Assembly (NCBI GenBank): GCA_944392225.1
Contig: CALXWB010000013.1
Location: 1 to 39,326, forward strand
Length of the DNA: 39,326 bases
Direction of reading: 5' to 3'
Origin: an uncultured Alphaproteobacteria bacterium
GTDB lineage: Bacteria > Pseudomonadota > Alphaproteobacteria > RF32 > CAG-239
Numbering within the stretch: position 1 is the first letter of the stretch; each line of letters starts with the position of its first letter. Both the position numbers and the translations under genes were made by a program. The notes under the pieces were generated by a model. That model did no database searches, was not told the origin of the DNA, and worked only from the letters and a program-made list of their open reading frames with translations. Shown here piece by piece: positions 23,797 through 33,750 of this stretch.

Positions 23797-23893
23797 GATA
23801 TTTCTTCTAAATGTTAAACAATTAATTATTATTGCGAAGTATTATGTATTTTGCTAAGATAGTCAATAACCTAATTTAAAAAGGAGAGACAAA

Positions 23894-24439
23894 ATGTTGA
23901 TGAACAAAGAAGATTCCCTGTTGTTGATAATTGATGTTCAAGAACATTTAGCCCCGGCGCAAGAACGCCCGCGGGATGTGATAAACGGTTGCGCCACCTT
24001 GTTGGATATTGCCAAAAAGCTTGGTGTTCCGTTTATTGTGGCTGAGCAAAACCACAATAGTTTTGGCCCGACGATGATAGATTTGCGCATTGTTTTGGGC
24101 GAAAACATGACCTATTATGAAAAAGACACATTTTCTTGTTATAAAAATGAAGAAATAAGAGAACAAATTGAAAAATCTGGCAAAAAGCAAATTGTCATAG
24201 CCGGGTTGGAAACACACATTTGCATTATGCAAACAGCGTTAGATTTGCAAAAAGAAGGCTATGAAGTTTTTGTGGTGGCAGATGCTTGCTCGTCTCGAAA
24301 CGAGATGCAAAGTGCCTTAGGTATCCAACGTTTGCTGCGCAATAATGTAGACGTTGTGACAGTGGAAATGGCCATTTTTGAGTGGTTGGAAAATTCACGC
24401 AGCCCTGAGTTTAGAGAAGTTTGGTCCAAACGTTCATAG
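23894..24439 (+). CDS. Isochorismatase-family cysteine hydrolase
   Basis: 181 residues with the catalytic triad of the family: D14 in LLIIDVQEHL, K77 in YEKDTFSC and C110 in GLETHICIMQTALDL. The cis-peptide region before the Cys (IAGLETH) is typical. The closest pattern is the YcaC-like/nicotinamidase-related group; the substrate (nicotinamide, isochorismate, carbamates) cannot be told from sequence. AAGGAGAG precedes the ATG. It converges on the kinase-like gene with a 6-base gap and no terminator between them. Confidence 0.9.
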   Translation: MLMNKEDSLLLIIDVQEHLAPAQERPRDVINGCATLLDIAKKLGVPFIVAEQNHNSFGPTMIDLRIVLGENMTYYEKDTFSCYKNEEIREQIEKSGKKQIVIAGLETHICIMQTALDLQKEGYEVFVVADACSSRNEMQSALGIQRLLRNNVDVVTVEMAIFEWLENSRSPEFREVWSKRS

Positions 24440-24445
24440 GCAAAA

Positions 24446-25375
24446 TCATAAACTATTGCCGCTCACGCGCACATAGTTGACCATATCTTTAATCACATAA
24501 TAGCGCGGCTCATCTTGGATCTGCGAGATTCTTTTAATCATATTCTCATGATATTGTTCGGGAATATTGAGTAGGGTAATTTGTCTTTTCCAATAAGCAG
24601 CCATCTGGTTGATATCCCCTTTAAGATAGCCGCCCACGTCATTGAGGTGGTTCCTTTCCGCCCCGGCAATAACTCTTTCCACAATTTCAGTTCTATATTT
24701 AATGAGGTCAGGATCTTTGCTATGCTCATGTTGATAGCAGAAGGCACCGGGCAACAAGCCTCTGGCAAGATAAAGCGGCGTATTAAAGCCCTTCATCTGG
24801 TTTTGCGGCAATCCGGGACGTTGGGTAAAAGGTTGCAGATCGATAATGAACATGCGGTTATCCACGGCAGAATATAAGATATTGCCGGTATTGGTGAACA
24901 AGTCGCCGCCAACATCGATGGAATGTTTTCTGGAAGAAAGAAAATGCAAATCATCATAAATTTGGTCAAAAGCGGCATCAGGGAGATTTAAGATGGTTTC
25001 GCTTAAAACTCTTGTTCTGATGAGGGCTTCTTCGGCATCGGGTTTGGGACGGCCCGGTTTTTCAACCTCAATGGAAATACCCGGACAATAAAGGTTGATT
25101 GTCAGCAAAGGTTCGGAAGGATTTTTGGGGTTTTGCCAATAAGCCAGGGCTTGAGCAAAATTGCGATTCCCGAAAATATTTTTTTGATCGATTCTTGGGT
25201 TATTATTGATAATTTCAGCCAAAGTAGATAAAGGCGGACACTCCAAACTCACCCTAACGGTATATTTTGGGTTAGTATGAATTTTAAAAACCTTAGCCTC
25301 AGCGCCTTCCCCGAGGGGTTGCTCACTCATAGCAAAAAGAATCTCTTCTATGCTTGGTAAAACATGCTCTTCCAT
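24446..25375 (-). CDS. Kinase-fold-like protein of unknown function
   Basis: 309 residues, no signal peptide or TM. LGEGAEAKVFKI (21-32) resembles a glycine-rich nucleotide loop and TVRVSLE (39-45) a beta-3 strand, but with Arg in place of the usual Lys. IDVGGDLFTNTGNILY (153-168) resembles a catalytic loop of the HGDLHPGNIL type and FIIDLQPF (176-183) a DFG-like strand. Together these suggest a divergent protein- or small-molecule-kinase fold; activity is unproven. ATG at 25375 is preferred over a TTG two codons upstream; CAGGGAC lies before it. It is not assigned to a named family. Confidence 0.6.
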   Translation of the reverse strand: MEEHVLPSIEEILFAMSEQPLGEGAEAKVFKIHTNPKYTVRVSLECPPLSTLAEIINNNPRIDQKNIFGNRNFAQALAYWQNPKNPSEPLLTINLYCPGISIEVEKPGRPKPDAEEALIRTRVLSETILNLPDAAFDQIYDDLHFLSSRKHSIDVGGDLFTNTGNILYSAVDNRMFIIDLQPFTQRPGLPQNQMKGFNTPLYLARGLLPGAFCYQHEHSKDPDLIKYRTEIVERVIAGAERNHLNDVGGYLKGDINQMAAYWKRQITLLNIPEQYHENMIKRISQIQDEPRYYVIKDMVNYVRVSGNSL

Positions 25376-25479
25376 AATCAATGTCCCTGAAAAAATTTAT
25401 TGCATTATAGAAGAGAAATTTGAAAACACAAGCAAAATTTGTCTATATTTTTGAAATTTTAGAATCTTATGTCTAAAAT

Positions 25480-25842
25480 TTAAGCACGGCCATAGCTGTC
25501 TTCATAACGGATGATGTCATTTTCATCAAGGTTTTCACCGGTTTGAATTTCGATAAATTCCATCAAATCCTTGGTATCGTTCTGAATACGATGCTTAACC
25601 TTTGCGGGAATGAACACGGTTTCATTAAATTTTTTATAAAATTTGTCATCCCCGAGGGTGACAAGAGCAGTTCCTTTAACAATAATCCAGTGTTCATCGC
25701 GAAAATTGTGTGATTGCAAAGACAAAATATTTCCCGGAGTAACGCAGATTCTTTTAACGCAGAAACCATCCCCTGAATCCAAAACTTCCCAAGTGCCCCA
25801 AGGGCGTGTATCTTTATCGCCTTTTTTATAATTATTGACCAT
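25480..25842 (-). CDS. Mannose-6-phosphate isomerase type II-like cupin
   Basis: A 120-residue single-domain cupin matching the C-terminal isomerase half of bifunctional mannose-1-phosphate guanylyltransferases. It starts with the standard TRPWGTWEVLDSGDGFCVKR, then LSLQSHNFRDEHWIIVKG with the metal-binding His/Glu set, VFIPAKVKHRIQN and EFIEIQTGENLDENDIIRYED. The guanylyltransferase part is absent, which is common for stand-alone copies. It likely interconverts fructose-6-P and mannose-6-P for sugar-nucleotide supply. AAGGAT lies before the ATG. Confidence 0.87.
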   Translation of the reverse strand: MVNNYKKGDKDTRPWGTWEVLDSGDGFCVKRICVTPGNILSLQSHNFRDEHWIIVKGTALVTLGDDKFYKKFNETVFIPAKVKHRIQNDTKDLMEFIEIQTGENLDENDIIRYEDSYGRA

Positions 25843-25939
25843 TTTTTTATCCTTTAAGTAATAAAATTAACTTGATGAACGTTAATATAAAGAATATAAA
25901 GAAAACCACAACAGATATTTTTTTTTGAGGTTGATAAAG

Positions 25940-28204
25940 ATGCAGTCTCCGACAATCAACAAAGCCATGGAAATTTTACAACAACTGCGTTCCATCAGTG
26001 AAGGAACCGATTCCATAAGTGTGAAGCTGAACGGCATTGTGCAAATGATTGCAGAAAAGATGGGGGCCGATGCCGCGGCATGTTATGTCACGGTTGAAGG
26101 CAATCGTTTGGCTTTGTTTGCCGGCTATAAGATGAACCCTGAAGCGCAAAACAAAGTCATTTTTCATTTTGGCGAGGGCTTGACCGGCGAGGTGGCAGCC
26201 GACAGCCGCACCTTGAGCGTTGCCGATGTCTGGTCGCACCCAAAATTTGTGCACAAAGAAGAGCTTGGGGAAGATGAATATAAGTCATATATCGGGGTGC
26301 CGCTGATAAGGTGGAAACGCTCAATCGGTGTTTTGGTTTTGCAAAACAAAAAAGTGCATGAATATTCCGCCATGGAGATTGAAATTTTGGAAACGGTTGC
26401 CATGGTTTTGAGCGAGATTGTTTCCTCAGAAGAGATGAATGAGTTCAAAAAAGAGTTCAGCAAAAGCACGGCACTCAATGACAGAGAAAAATTAAAAGGC
26501 GTGAGCTTAAGCAAAGGTTATGGTTTGGGTGTTTCCGTCGTGCATCGCCGTCGTCAGGCCGTGACCAAAATTTTTGCCGAAGACAAAGAAAAAGAGCTGC
26601 ACCGTTTGGAAATTGCTTTTGGGCAAATGAATGTTGATTTGGATAAAAAAATTACCGAAGCCAAATTGGGCATGGGTGAGCATGTTGACATTTTAGATGC
26701 CTATCGCATGTTTGCTTCAGACAAAGGCTGGTATAAGAAGATAGCAAACAACATTCAAAGCGGTTTGACGGCCGAAGCGGCGGTTGAGCGCGCTTATGAA
26801 GATATGTGGAACCGCCTGTCTGGCACCACGGACACATATTTGCGCGAGCGTCTGCATGATTTGAGAGATGTCTCGGACCGTCTTGCTTCTTACTTAAGCG
26901 GAGATTTTGGCTCGGTTAAAAAGGTTGATGCCAAAGACATTGTGGTCATTGCTCAAACCATGGGCCCGGCAGATTTAATGGACTATGATTATACCAAGAT
27001 CAGAGGTTTGATTATAGAAGACGGCACGCCGACCATGCATGTGGCAATAGTCGCCAAAGCCTTAAACATTCCGGTGGTGGCCAAAATCAAGGGCATTTTT
27101 TCCGAGGCCAAAACCGGGGAGCTGGTTGCTGTTGACGGTATGGACGGATATGTTTATCTTCACCCGTCAATGCAGGTTCAGCAAAAGTTCAAAGAAAAAA
27201 TAGCCCAAAGAGAGCTTTTGCAGGCCAAGCTTGCAGAGCTGAAAGATTTGCCGGCCAAGACCAAAGACGGCAAGCATATCAATTTATATTTGAACGTCGG
27301 CCTGTCCTTTGATTTAGATTATATAGACAGCACCAACTGTGACGGTGTGGGCTTATACCGCACCGAGATTCCGTTCATGACCTCGGATATCATGCCGGAT
27401 GTCAACCGCCAAGTGAGCTATTATCAAGAGCTGATGGACAAAGCCGGCGATAAAAAGGTCATATTCAGGAGCCTGGATGTCGGCTCGGACAAACTTTTGC
27501 CATATTGGGGCAATGTGGGGGAGGAGAACCCGGCCATTGGCTGGCGCTCGATTCGCATCACGCTTGACCGCCGCGCCATTTTGAGAAAACAAATCAAAGC
27601 ATTTTTGCGTGCGGCTGCCGGCAAAGAGCTCAATGTCATGTTCCCGATGATAACCAATTTGGCTGAGTTTGAAGATGCCAAAGAAACGCTGATGATAGAG
27701 CTGGAAAAAGAAAAACGCAAAGGAGATTCAGTGCCCAAGAAAGTCAATGTCGGGCTGATGATTGAAGTCCCGTCGGTGATTTTTCAGCTGGATGAAATTT
27801 TGCCCAAAGCGGACTTTATCTCCATCGGCACCAATGATCTGGCGCAATTTATCTTTGCTTGTGACCGCGGTAACCCGAGACTGACGGAAAGATATGATGT
27901 CTTATCGGCACCTTTTTTGAACGTGATGCGAGAGATTGTAGAAAAAGCAAACAAGTATGGGGTTTATTGTTCCGTTTGCGGAGAAATGGCCTCCAACCCG
28001 ATAGAAGCCATGGCTTTGGTTGGGCTCGGATATCGCAACTTATCCATGTCGGGGTCATCTTTCGGCCGTGTGAAAGGCATGGTCAGAAGCATGAACGCGG
28101 AAGAGGTTTCGGACTATATTCACAGCTTGTTAAAATCGGGTAAAAGGACACTTCGTCCGCAATTAATATCCTATGCTCATGATCATGGTATTGAAATCTA
28201 TTAA
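25940..28204 (+). CDS. ptsP: Phosphoenolpyruvate-protein phosphotransferase of the nitrogen PTS (EI-Ntr)
   Basis: 754 residues. A GAF domain (about 15-165, ending IVSSEEMNEF) precedes an enzyme I core. The phosphohistidine loop is DGTPTMHVAIVAKAL with H367; the PEP-binding barrel has VGLYRTEIPFM, FRSLDVGSDKLLPYWG and the catalytic Cys C680 in SVCGEMASNP. EI-Ntr takes phosphate from PEP and passes it to NPr and then EIIA-Ntr, which regulate nitrogen and potassium metabolism and, in some alphaproteobacteria, the stringent response. The GAF domain usually senses glutamine. NPr and EIIA are not in this window. ATG at 25940 follows GAGG; an in-frame TTG lies 15 bases upstream. Confidence 0.95.
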   Translation: MQSPTINKAMEILQQLRSISEGTDSISVKLNGIVQMIAEKMGADAAACYVTVEGNRLALFAGYKMNPEAQNKVIFHFGEGLTGEVAADSRTLSVADVWSHPKFVHKEELGEDEYKSYIGVPLIRWKRSIGVLVLQNKKVHEYSAMEIEILETVAMVLSEIVSSEEMNEFKKEFSKSTALNDREKLKGVSLSKGYGLGVSVVHRRRQAVTKIFAEDKEKELHRLEIAFGQMNVDLDKKITEAKLGMGEHVDILDAYRMFASDKGWYKKIANNIQSGLTAEAAVERAYEDMWNRLSGTTDTYLRERLHDLRDVSDRLASYLSGDFGSVKKVDAKDIVVIAQTMGPADLMDYDYTKIRGLIIEDGTPTMHVAIVAKALNIPVVAKIKGIFSEAKTGELVAVDGMDGYVYLHPSMQVQQKFKEKIAQRELLQAKLAELKDLPAKTKDGKHINLYLNVGLSFDLDYIDSTNCDGVGLYRTEIPFMTSDIMPDVNRQVSYYQELMDKAGDKKVIFRSLDVGSDKLLPYWGNVGEENPAIGWRSIRITLDRRAILRKQIKAFLRAAAGKELNVMFPMITNLAEFEDAKETLMIELEKEKRKGDSVPKKVNVGLMIEVPSVIFQLDEILPKADFISIGTNDLAQFIFACDRGNPRLTERYDVLSAPFLNVMREIVEKANKYGVYCSVCGEMASNPIEAMALVGLGYRNLSMSGSSFGRVKGMVRSMNAEEVSDYIHSLLKSGKRTLRPQLISYAHDHGIEIY

Positions 28205-28252
28205 AAACTGTGCCACAATGGCGCAATAAAATTGCAACAGAGGGTTAAAAAA

Positions 28253-29329
28253 GTGACAAAAGAAACCAAAAAAACGCAAAAAAGCAAAGAAACTTCAGAG
28301 GTTATGGAAGAAAATAATACAGCTGAACAAGTTTCTGAAAAAACAGAAAAAACAGAAAATGCCAAACCGGAAAAAGAAAACAAGGTTGGCTTGCTGCTTA
28401 AAGAGATGCGCAATAAACAAGGCAAGAGCTTTGCTGAAATTTCGCAAGACTTGTGCATCAGACAAAATTATCTCGAAGCCATTGAAAACAGCGATTATAA
28501 CAACATTCCCGAATATCCGTATGGTATTGGCTTTATCCGCTCATATGCCGACTATTTGGGGCTGGACGGTAACAACATTGTAAAAATGTATAAGGAAGAG
28601 GCAGAAGAAGATTTCCGCAAAAAGCATCCATATTATGTTATGGAGCCGCAAGTAGAAGCCACGGTGCCGAGCAAGAAATATTTGTTGGTCAGCTTGCTTT
28701 GCATTGTTGCGCTGTATGTGGCTTGGAATGCCTATAACAGATATATGCTTTCGGCAGAAGAAACGGAAGAAACCCCGGCCGCAGAAACGTTTGCGCCGAC
28801 AAATATGGTGACGGAAGAAAATAATGAAGATTTTCCGCTCCGTGTTGAAGACTATTCCACGGTAGAAGAAAACATAGAGCAAGAGGCTGCACAAACAACG
28901 GAAAATGTTGCAGAAGAAGCCTCAGCTTCAGTAGAAATGCAGGCAAATGCTCCGCAGCAAATCACCATGACCAACGCCAGTTTTGAAGAGCCTGCCAAAC
29001 AGGAAGAAACATCTTTGCCCAAAGAAGAAAAAAATATGGCCAAAGAAGAACCCAAAGCAGAAGTTGCAAAGCCGGGGAAGAGTGGTTTAACGGTCAATGT
29101 TTTGAAAGAAACCTGGATAGAGGTTAAAAATGACAAAACCTTATACATCAGCAAGGTTTTGCAAGCCGGAGACAGCTATACTTTGCCCAAGGCCGAAGGT
29201 TTGAAGCTCTCTGTCGGCAAAGCCGATGGTGTGGAAATCATGTATAAAGGCAAAAAGGCCTATGAAATTTCCCCCAATAAGAAAATGAACATTTCGGTAG
29301 ATGAGATTATGGCCGGGGCACAAGATTAG
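28253..29329 (+). CDS. rodZ: RodZ-like helix-turn-helix membrane protein
   Basis: 358 residues from a GTG at 28253 (GAGGG 9 bases upstream). Layout: a charged Lys/Glu/Thr N-terminus (1-45), a RodZ-type HTH_25 domain (about 46-120; LLLKEMRNKQGKSFAEISQD, then LEAIENSDYNNIPEYPYGIG), one TM segment (about 143-162; KKYLLVSLLCIVALYVAWNA), a long Glu/Ala-rich linker (165-270), and a C-terminal DUF4115 domain (LTVNVLKETWIEVKNDK to the end). RodZ links MreB to the wall-elongation machinery. Its place just before ispG is a common alphaproteobacterial and gammaproteobacterial order. Confidence 0.88.
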   Translation: MTKETKKTQKSKETSEVMEENNTAEQVSEKTEKTENAKPEKENKVGLLLKEMRNKQGKSFAEISQDLCIRQNYLEAIENSDYNNIPEYPYGIGFIRSYADYLGLDGNNIVKMYKEEAEEDFRKKHPYYVMEPQVEATVPSKKYLLVSLLCIVALYVAWNAYNRYMLSAEETEETPAAETFAPTNMVTEENNEDFPLRVEDYSTVEENIEQEAAQTTENVAEEASASVEMQANAPQQITMTNASFEEPAKQEETSLPKEEKNMAKEEPKAEVAKPGKSGLTVNVLKETWIEVKNDKTLYISKVLQAGDSYTLPKAEGLKLSVGKADGVEIMYKGKKAYEISPNKKMNISVDEIMAGAQD

Positions 29330-29344
29330 CCGCAGAAAAATTAT

Positions 29345-29380
29345 AAGGAAAATAGCAGAAATATCTGCTATTTTCCTTTT
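29345..29380 (+). terminator. Terminator or attenuator between rodZ and ispG
   Basis: A 15-bp perfect stem AAGGAAAATAGCAGA / TCTGCTATTTTCCTT with an AATA loop and a short T-run. It lies only 25 bases before the ispG start, so partial readthrough is likely. Confidence 0.7.
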
Positions 29381-29404
29381 GTCATATAAAAAGAGGATAG
29401 AAAA

Positions 29405-30496
29405 ATGGAAAAAATAGTTCGTCGCAAGAGTCGCAAAATCATGGTTGGCAATGTTGCCGTTGGCGGAGATGCTCCGATCAGTGTTCAATCCATGACCAAC
29501 ACGCTGACCTCAGATGCCAAAGCCACCATTGAGCAGATTCAAAGACAAGAAGCGGTTGGGTGTGACATCACACGCTGTTCTTGCCCGGATGAAGATTCGG
29601 CCAGAGCCTTAAGAATCATCACCAAAGAGGTGAAGATTCCTGTTGTGGCAGATATCCATTTTGATTATCGTTTGGGCATTTTGGCAGCCGAAAACGGAGC
29701 GGCTTGTTTGCGCATCAACCCCGGCAATATTGGCAGTGCCGACAGGGTCAAAGCGGTTGTGCAAGCGGCCAAAGATTATGGCTGTTCGATTCGCATTGGT
29801 GTCAACGGCGGGTCTTTGGACAAGAAACTGCTGGAAAAATATGGCGAACCCTGTGCCGATGCTTTGGTAGAAAGCGCGCTGGAACAAGCCAAAATGCTGG
29901 AAGATAATGACTTTAGAGAGTTTAAAATCAGTGTCAAATCATCAAACATATTGATGATGATTGATGCATATAAGAAGCTGGCCGCCGCTTGTGATTATCC
30001 GCTTCACTTGGGCGTGACGGAAGCAGGTGGTTTGCGCACCGGCACCATCAAGTCCGCCATGGGCATTGGGGCATTGCTGATGCAAGGCATTGGAGATACG
30101 TTGCGCGTGTCTTTAACCGCCGATGTGGAAGAAGAAGTCAAAGCCGGATACGAGATTTTGAAAGCCTTGGATTTGCGTCACCGCGGGATTCGCATTGTTT
30201 CTTGCCCAACCTGCGCCAGAAGAGGCTATGATGTGCAAAAAACCATTGAGGCCCTGGAAGAAAGATTGGCCCATATCAATGAGCCTTTGAGCTTGGCGGT
30301 GATGGGCTGCGTGGTCAACGGTCCGGGAGAGGCCGGGCACACTGATTTTGGCGTTTGCGGCGGCAAAGGCGATGAAAATATGATTTTCATTGGCGGCAAG
30401 CCCGCTCATAAGGTCAAAAATGCCGATATTGTTGATGAGTTGGTCAGATTGGTTGAAGAAAAAGTAAAAGAAGAAAAAGTCAAAAAAGTAAGTTAA
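29405..30496 (+). CDS. ispG: 4-hydroxy-3-methylbut-2-enyl diphosphate synthase
   Basis: Also called GcpE. It reduces 2-C-methyl-D-erythritol 2,4-cyclodiphosphate to HMBPP in the MEP isoprenoid pathway, using a [4Fe-4S] cluster. 363 residues: TIM barrel with [20 protein letters not shown] and RINPGNIG at the N-terminal side, and the cluster ligands C267, C270 ([10 protein letters not shown]) and C302 ([11 protein letters not shown]). AAAGAGGATAG precedes the ATG. prfA follows after 15 bases, so the two are co-transcribed. Confidence 0.97.
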   Translation: MEKIVRRKSRKIMVGNVAVGGDAPISVQSMTNTLTSDAKATIEQIQRQEAVGCDITRCSCPDEDSARALRIITKEVKIPVVADIHFDYRLGILAAENGAACLRINPGNIGSADRVKAVVQAAKDYGCSIRIGVNGGSLDKKLLEKYGEPCADALVESALEQAKMLEDNDFREFKISVKSSNILMMIDAYKKLAAACDYPLHLGVTEAGGLRTGTIKSAMGIGALLMQGIGDTLRVSLTADVEEEVKAGYEILKALDLRHRGIRIVSCPTCARRGYDVQKTIEALEERLAHINEPLSLAVMGCVVNGPGEAGHTDFGVCGGKGDENMIFIGGKPAHKVKNADIVDELVRLVEEKVKEEKVKKVS

Positions 30497-30511
30497 GGAA
30501 AGAAAGAATAG

Positions 30512-31585
30512 ATGTCATTTGCAGAAAAATTGAGTAACGTTGTCAATCGCCATGATGAAATTCAGGCTTTGCTCTCTGAACCGAATGTCAGTTCGGAAGA
30601 TTTGGTGCGCATGAACAAAGAGCTGGCAGCTTTAACGCCGGTTGTTGAGGCTGTTAACGAAATGAATCATGCGGAAAAAAACATGAACGATGCCAAAGCC
30701 ATGATGGAAGATCCCGAGCTTGACAAAGAAATGCGGGAAATGGCAGAAGCGGAATATTATGAGCTGAAAGAAAAATTGCCCGAGCTGGAAAAGAAGGTTA
30801 AGATTCTTCTCCTTCCCAAAGATGAAGAAGATGAAAAGAACGCTATTTTGGAAGTCAGAGCCGGCACCGGCGGTGATGAGGCAGCCTTGTTCGCGGCGGT
30901 TTTGTTTGAGATGTATCAGCGTTATTCGCAAAAAATGGGCTGGAAGTTTGAGGTTAATGATGTGACGGAAAACGAGCTCGGCGGTTATAAAGAGGCCACA
31001 GCCAAGATTACCGGCAAAGATGTTTTCGCGCGTTTGAAGTTTGAGTCCGGCGCGCACCGTGTGCAACGTGTGCCGATAACCGAATCTCAAGGCCGAGTCC
31101 ACACTTCGGCGGCCACGGTTGCCGTTTTGCCCGAGATTGAAGAGGTCGATATGTATATCAACCCGGCAGATTTGAAAATTGATGTTTATCGTGCCTCGGG
31201 TGCCGGCGGTCAACATGTTAACAGAACCGAGTCTGCCGTGCGTATTACGCATATTCCCACAGGCGTTGTGGTGCAGTGCCAAGATGACAGATCGCAGTTT
31301 AAGAACAAAGAAAAGGCCATGAATCACCTGCGCGCCAAGTTATATGACATGCAAAAAGCCAGCATTGATTCGGCATATTCGGAAAAAAGAAAATTGCAAG
31401 TCGGTTCTGGTGATAGGTCAGAGAGAATCAGGACCTATAACTATCCGCAAGGCCGCGTGACCGACCACCGTATTAATTTGACTTTATATAAGTTAGATGA
31501 GGTGGTCTCCGGCGATGCTTTAGGTGAGATTATAGATGCCTTGATAACCGAAGATCAGGCACAAAAGCTCTCTGAGTTAGATTAA
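30512..31585 (+). CDS. prfA: Peptide chain release factor 1
   Basis: A 357-residue class I release factor for UAA and UAG. The GGQ motif is at 232-234 in [18 protein letters not shown], and the PxT-type recognition region ([13 protein letters not shown]) is at about 188-200. [11 protein letters not shown] marks the central domain. The prmC methyltransferase gene, often next to prfA, does not follow; a terminator does. AAGGAAAGAAAG precedes the ATG. Confidence 0.97.
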   Translation: MSFAEKLSNVVNRHDEIQALLSEPNVSSEDLVRMNKELAALTPVVEAVNEMNHAEKNMNDAKAMMEDPELDKEMREMAEAEYYELKEKLPELEKKVKILLLPKDEEDEKNAILEVRAGTGGDEAALFAAVLFEMYQRYSQKMGWKFEVNDVTENELGGYKEATAKITGKDVFARLKFESGAHRVQRVPITESQGRVHTSAATVAVLPEIEEVDMYINPADLKIDVYRASGAGGQHVNRTESAVRITHIPTGVVVQCQDDRSQFKNKEKAMNHLRAKLYDMQKASIDSAYSEKRKLQVGSGDRSERIRTYNYPQGRVTDHRINLTLYKLDEVVSGDALGEIIDALITEDQAQKLSELD

Positions 31586-31592
31586 AAAAAGC

Positions 31593-31622
31593 AAAAGGCT
31601 CATCGTTAAAGATGAGCCTTTT
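31593..31622. terminator. Terminator of the ispG-prfA unit
   Basis: Perfect 12-bp stem AAAAGGCTCATC / GATGAGCCTTTT with a GTTAAA loop. Confidence 0.87.
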
Positions 31623-31656
31623 ATATTATGGCATGATAGAAAGTTTTTTGCACATA

Positions 31657-31673
31657 TTAACCAAACATTAACC
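31657..31673 (+). promoter_or_regulatory. CtrA-type box upstream of flagellin 2
   Basis: TTAA-N7-TTAACC, identical in the N7 core to the box at 126-142, with the same surrounding sequence down to the start codon. The conserved block continues (GGATGAAAAGGTTTGAGTAAG and GCATCCAAAGTATTGCAATA), so the whole 5' region is shared between the two loci. Confidence 0.6.
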
Positions 31674-31765
31674 CGAAATATGGTAGTTTTGAATATGGAT
31701 GAAAAGGTTTGAGTAAGAAAACCGCATCCAAAGTATTGCAATATATCAAAAAGTAGTTGGTGGAT

Positions 31766-33750
31766 ATGTCAGAAATAAGTTTAACAGCGTCCATGCGCAG
31801 CAATTTGTTAAGCTTGCAACAAATCGCAAAGTTGCAAGACAGCACGCAATTGCGCTTATCCACCGGCCTCAAAGTCAATTCCGCAATCGATAATCCCAGT
31901 TCCTATTACACCGCCAGCTCGCTTAATAACCGAGCCGAGGATTTGTCCGCATTGCTTGATTCAATGGGACAATCGGTGCAAACCATCAAAGCCGCAACAG
32001 AGGGCATTGAGAAAGCGGAAGATTTACTCAGCCAAATGAAAGCCATTGCCGAACAGGTCAACACCGGGGTTTATGTGCCGGAGAAGAGCTATTTTGAAAA
32101 GCTGGTCGGTGCCAACGGTGCGGTGGTCAGCACGGCCGAAGAGCTGCGTGCGGCGGTTGATAGCGGCAAAGAAGAAATCTGCGTTTATGGCAAAATAGAT
32201 TTAGGCGACATCTCCACCTCCGGCGGCATAAACTTAAAAGAAAATCAAAAGCTCGTCGGCGTCAACTATTATGGCAACTTCGGCTCCGAAGGCGAGGAGT
32301 TTTCCTCTATTTCCGCAACAGCGACAGTTGCCGGAAAAAATCTGATAGACATAACAAAGACAGGCTGCCTGATCAGTAATTTAAATTTAAGCTATGAGAA
32401 TGATATAGCTATTGGAGGCCCTGCAGTTATCAGAGTCAGTGGTTCTAATGCCAACCTAGCAAACTTAAATATAAAGGCAGTTTATTCTGATGATAGTAGA
32501 AATTATATAGACAGATCTGCTATTTCAATTAATGCTTCAACTCAAATTGGCGGAAATTTAGATATTAATGTTTCAGGAAGCCTCGGTTCAGGAATTTTTG
32601 GTCATGAAATAACATTTTTATCCGATTCATTAACGAATATAAAAACTTTTGGTAGCGGTAGCCAAGGAGTATATCTTAATGGAACTCGATGCGATATAAA
32701 TTCCGGTGCAATTCTTAATATTGAAAATAATGGCTCAGGAAATGGATTATATACAGGAGGAAATGCTGTATATAATATAAATTCGGGAGCTATAGTTAAT
32801 ATCGTAACAAGTAAAAATGCGGCAGGAATTAGTTTGCGTCATAACTCTCAAATTAATATTATGGGAAATTTGCAAATAAAAGTAATAGTTGTCTTTCTAC
32901 ATCGCCAACAGATAGTAATAACAGAATCAATATAACTTCCACTGCTCAAATATATTTTAGCGGAGATTATCTTTTGAGTAATGGCAAAGATAGCGGTGCT
33001 GGCCCTAATATTTTAGATATAGCTAGTGGTGCCAAAATTGCCGTTGAGAAAGATGGCAACGCTAAATGGTATGAAGTGAAAGCAGACTATAATGATACCA
33101 ACACATCAGGGGCAGATAAACACATAACCGCAGACAACATAGAAACCACACTTAACGTTGCTGAAACCAACTCTTGGAAAACAGCAGAAGAGATAATTGT
33201 CGAGCAAGAAGAAAAAGATAAAAAAGAAAAGGAAGAAAACACTACATTGTTGAACGAAGATGAAGTCGCTTCTTATCAAACCCAATATAACAACGCCCTG
33301 TCGCAATATGATAGTTTGATTAAAGACAGTTCTTATAAAGGGATGAACTTACTTCAAGCAGACGACCTCAAAGTGATTTTTAATGAAAATCGCAGCGCCA
33401 CTTTGGAGGTGAGCGGTGTGGATTTGAGCTCCGATAAAATCGGTATGATGAGCGCTGATTGGACCAAAGCTAAAGATGTGCAAAACAGTATCAATCAAAT
33501 CATCAATGCCAAAAACACCTTGCGTTCCGCCTCAACCAAACTCGGCAACTATTATTCGATTATTACCGAGAGAGAAACTTTTACCGATAATTTGATTAAT
33601 GTGTTGGAAGAAGGTGCAGATAAATTGACATTAGCAGATATGAATGAAGAAAGCGCCAACATGCTCTCCCTGCAAACCCAACAGCAACTGGCGATTAACT
33701 CCCTCTCGCTGGCATCACAATCGTCACAATCCATTTTGCGCCTATTCTAG
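31766..33750 (+). pseudogene. Second flagellin, interrupted by one frameshift
   Basis: The N-terminal frame (from ATG 31766, or TTG 31757, to stop 32933-32935) has a D0/D1 start of about 90 residues identical in protein to flagellin 1. It then has a different middle with Gly/Asn-rich strands (GGNLDINVSGSLGSGIFG), and ends in 20 residues of nonsense after a frame slip near 32873-32880. The other frame resumes there (NKSNSCLSTSPTDSN, then SGDYLLSNGKD; earliest internal ATG/TTG start at 32974) and carries the normal flagellin C-terminus to LRLF. One extra A in the CAAATAAAA run would restore a single frame of about 661 residues. It may be a true pseudogene, a phase-variable state or a sequencing error. 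Confidence 0.85.

Noticed and set aside
32861-32990. Programmed ribosomal frameshift in flagellin 2
   Set aside because: No X-XXY-YYZ slippery heptamer in the correct frame and no obvious downstream pseudoknot; indel or sequencing error is simpler.
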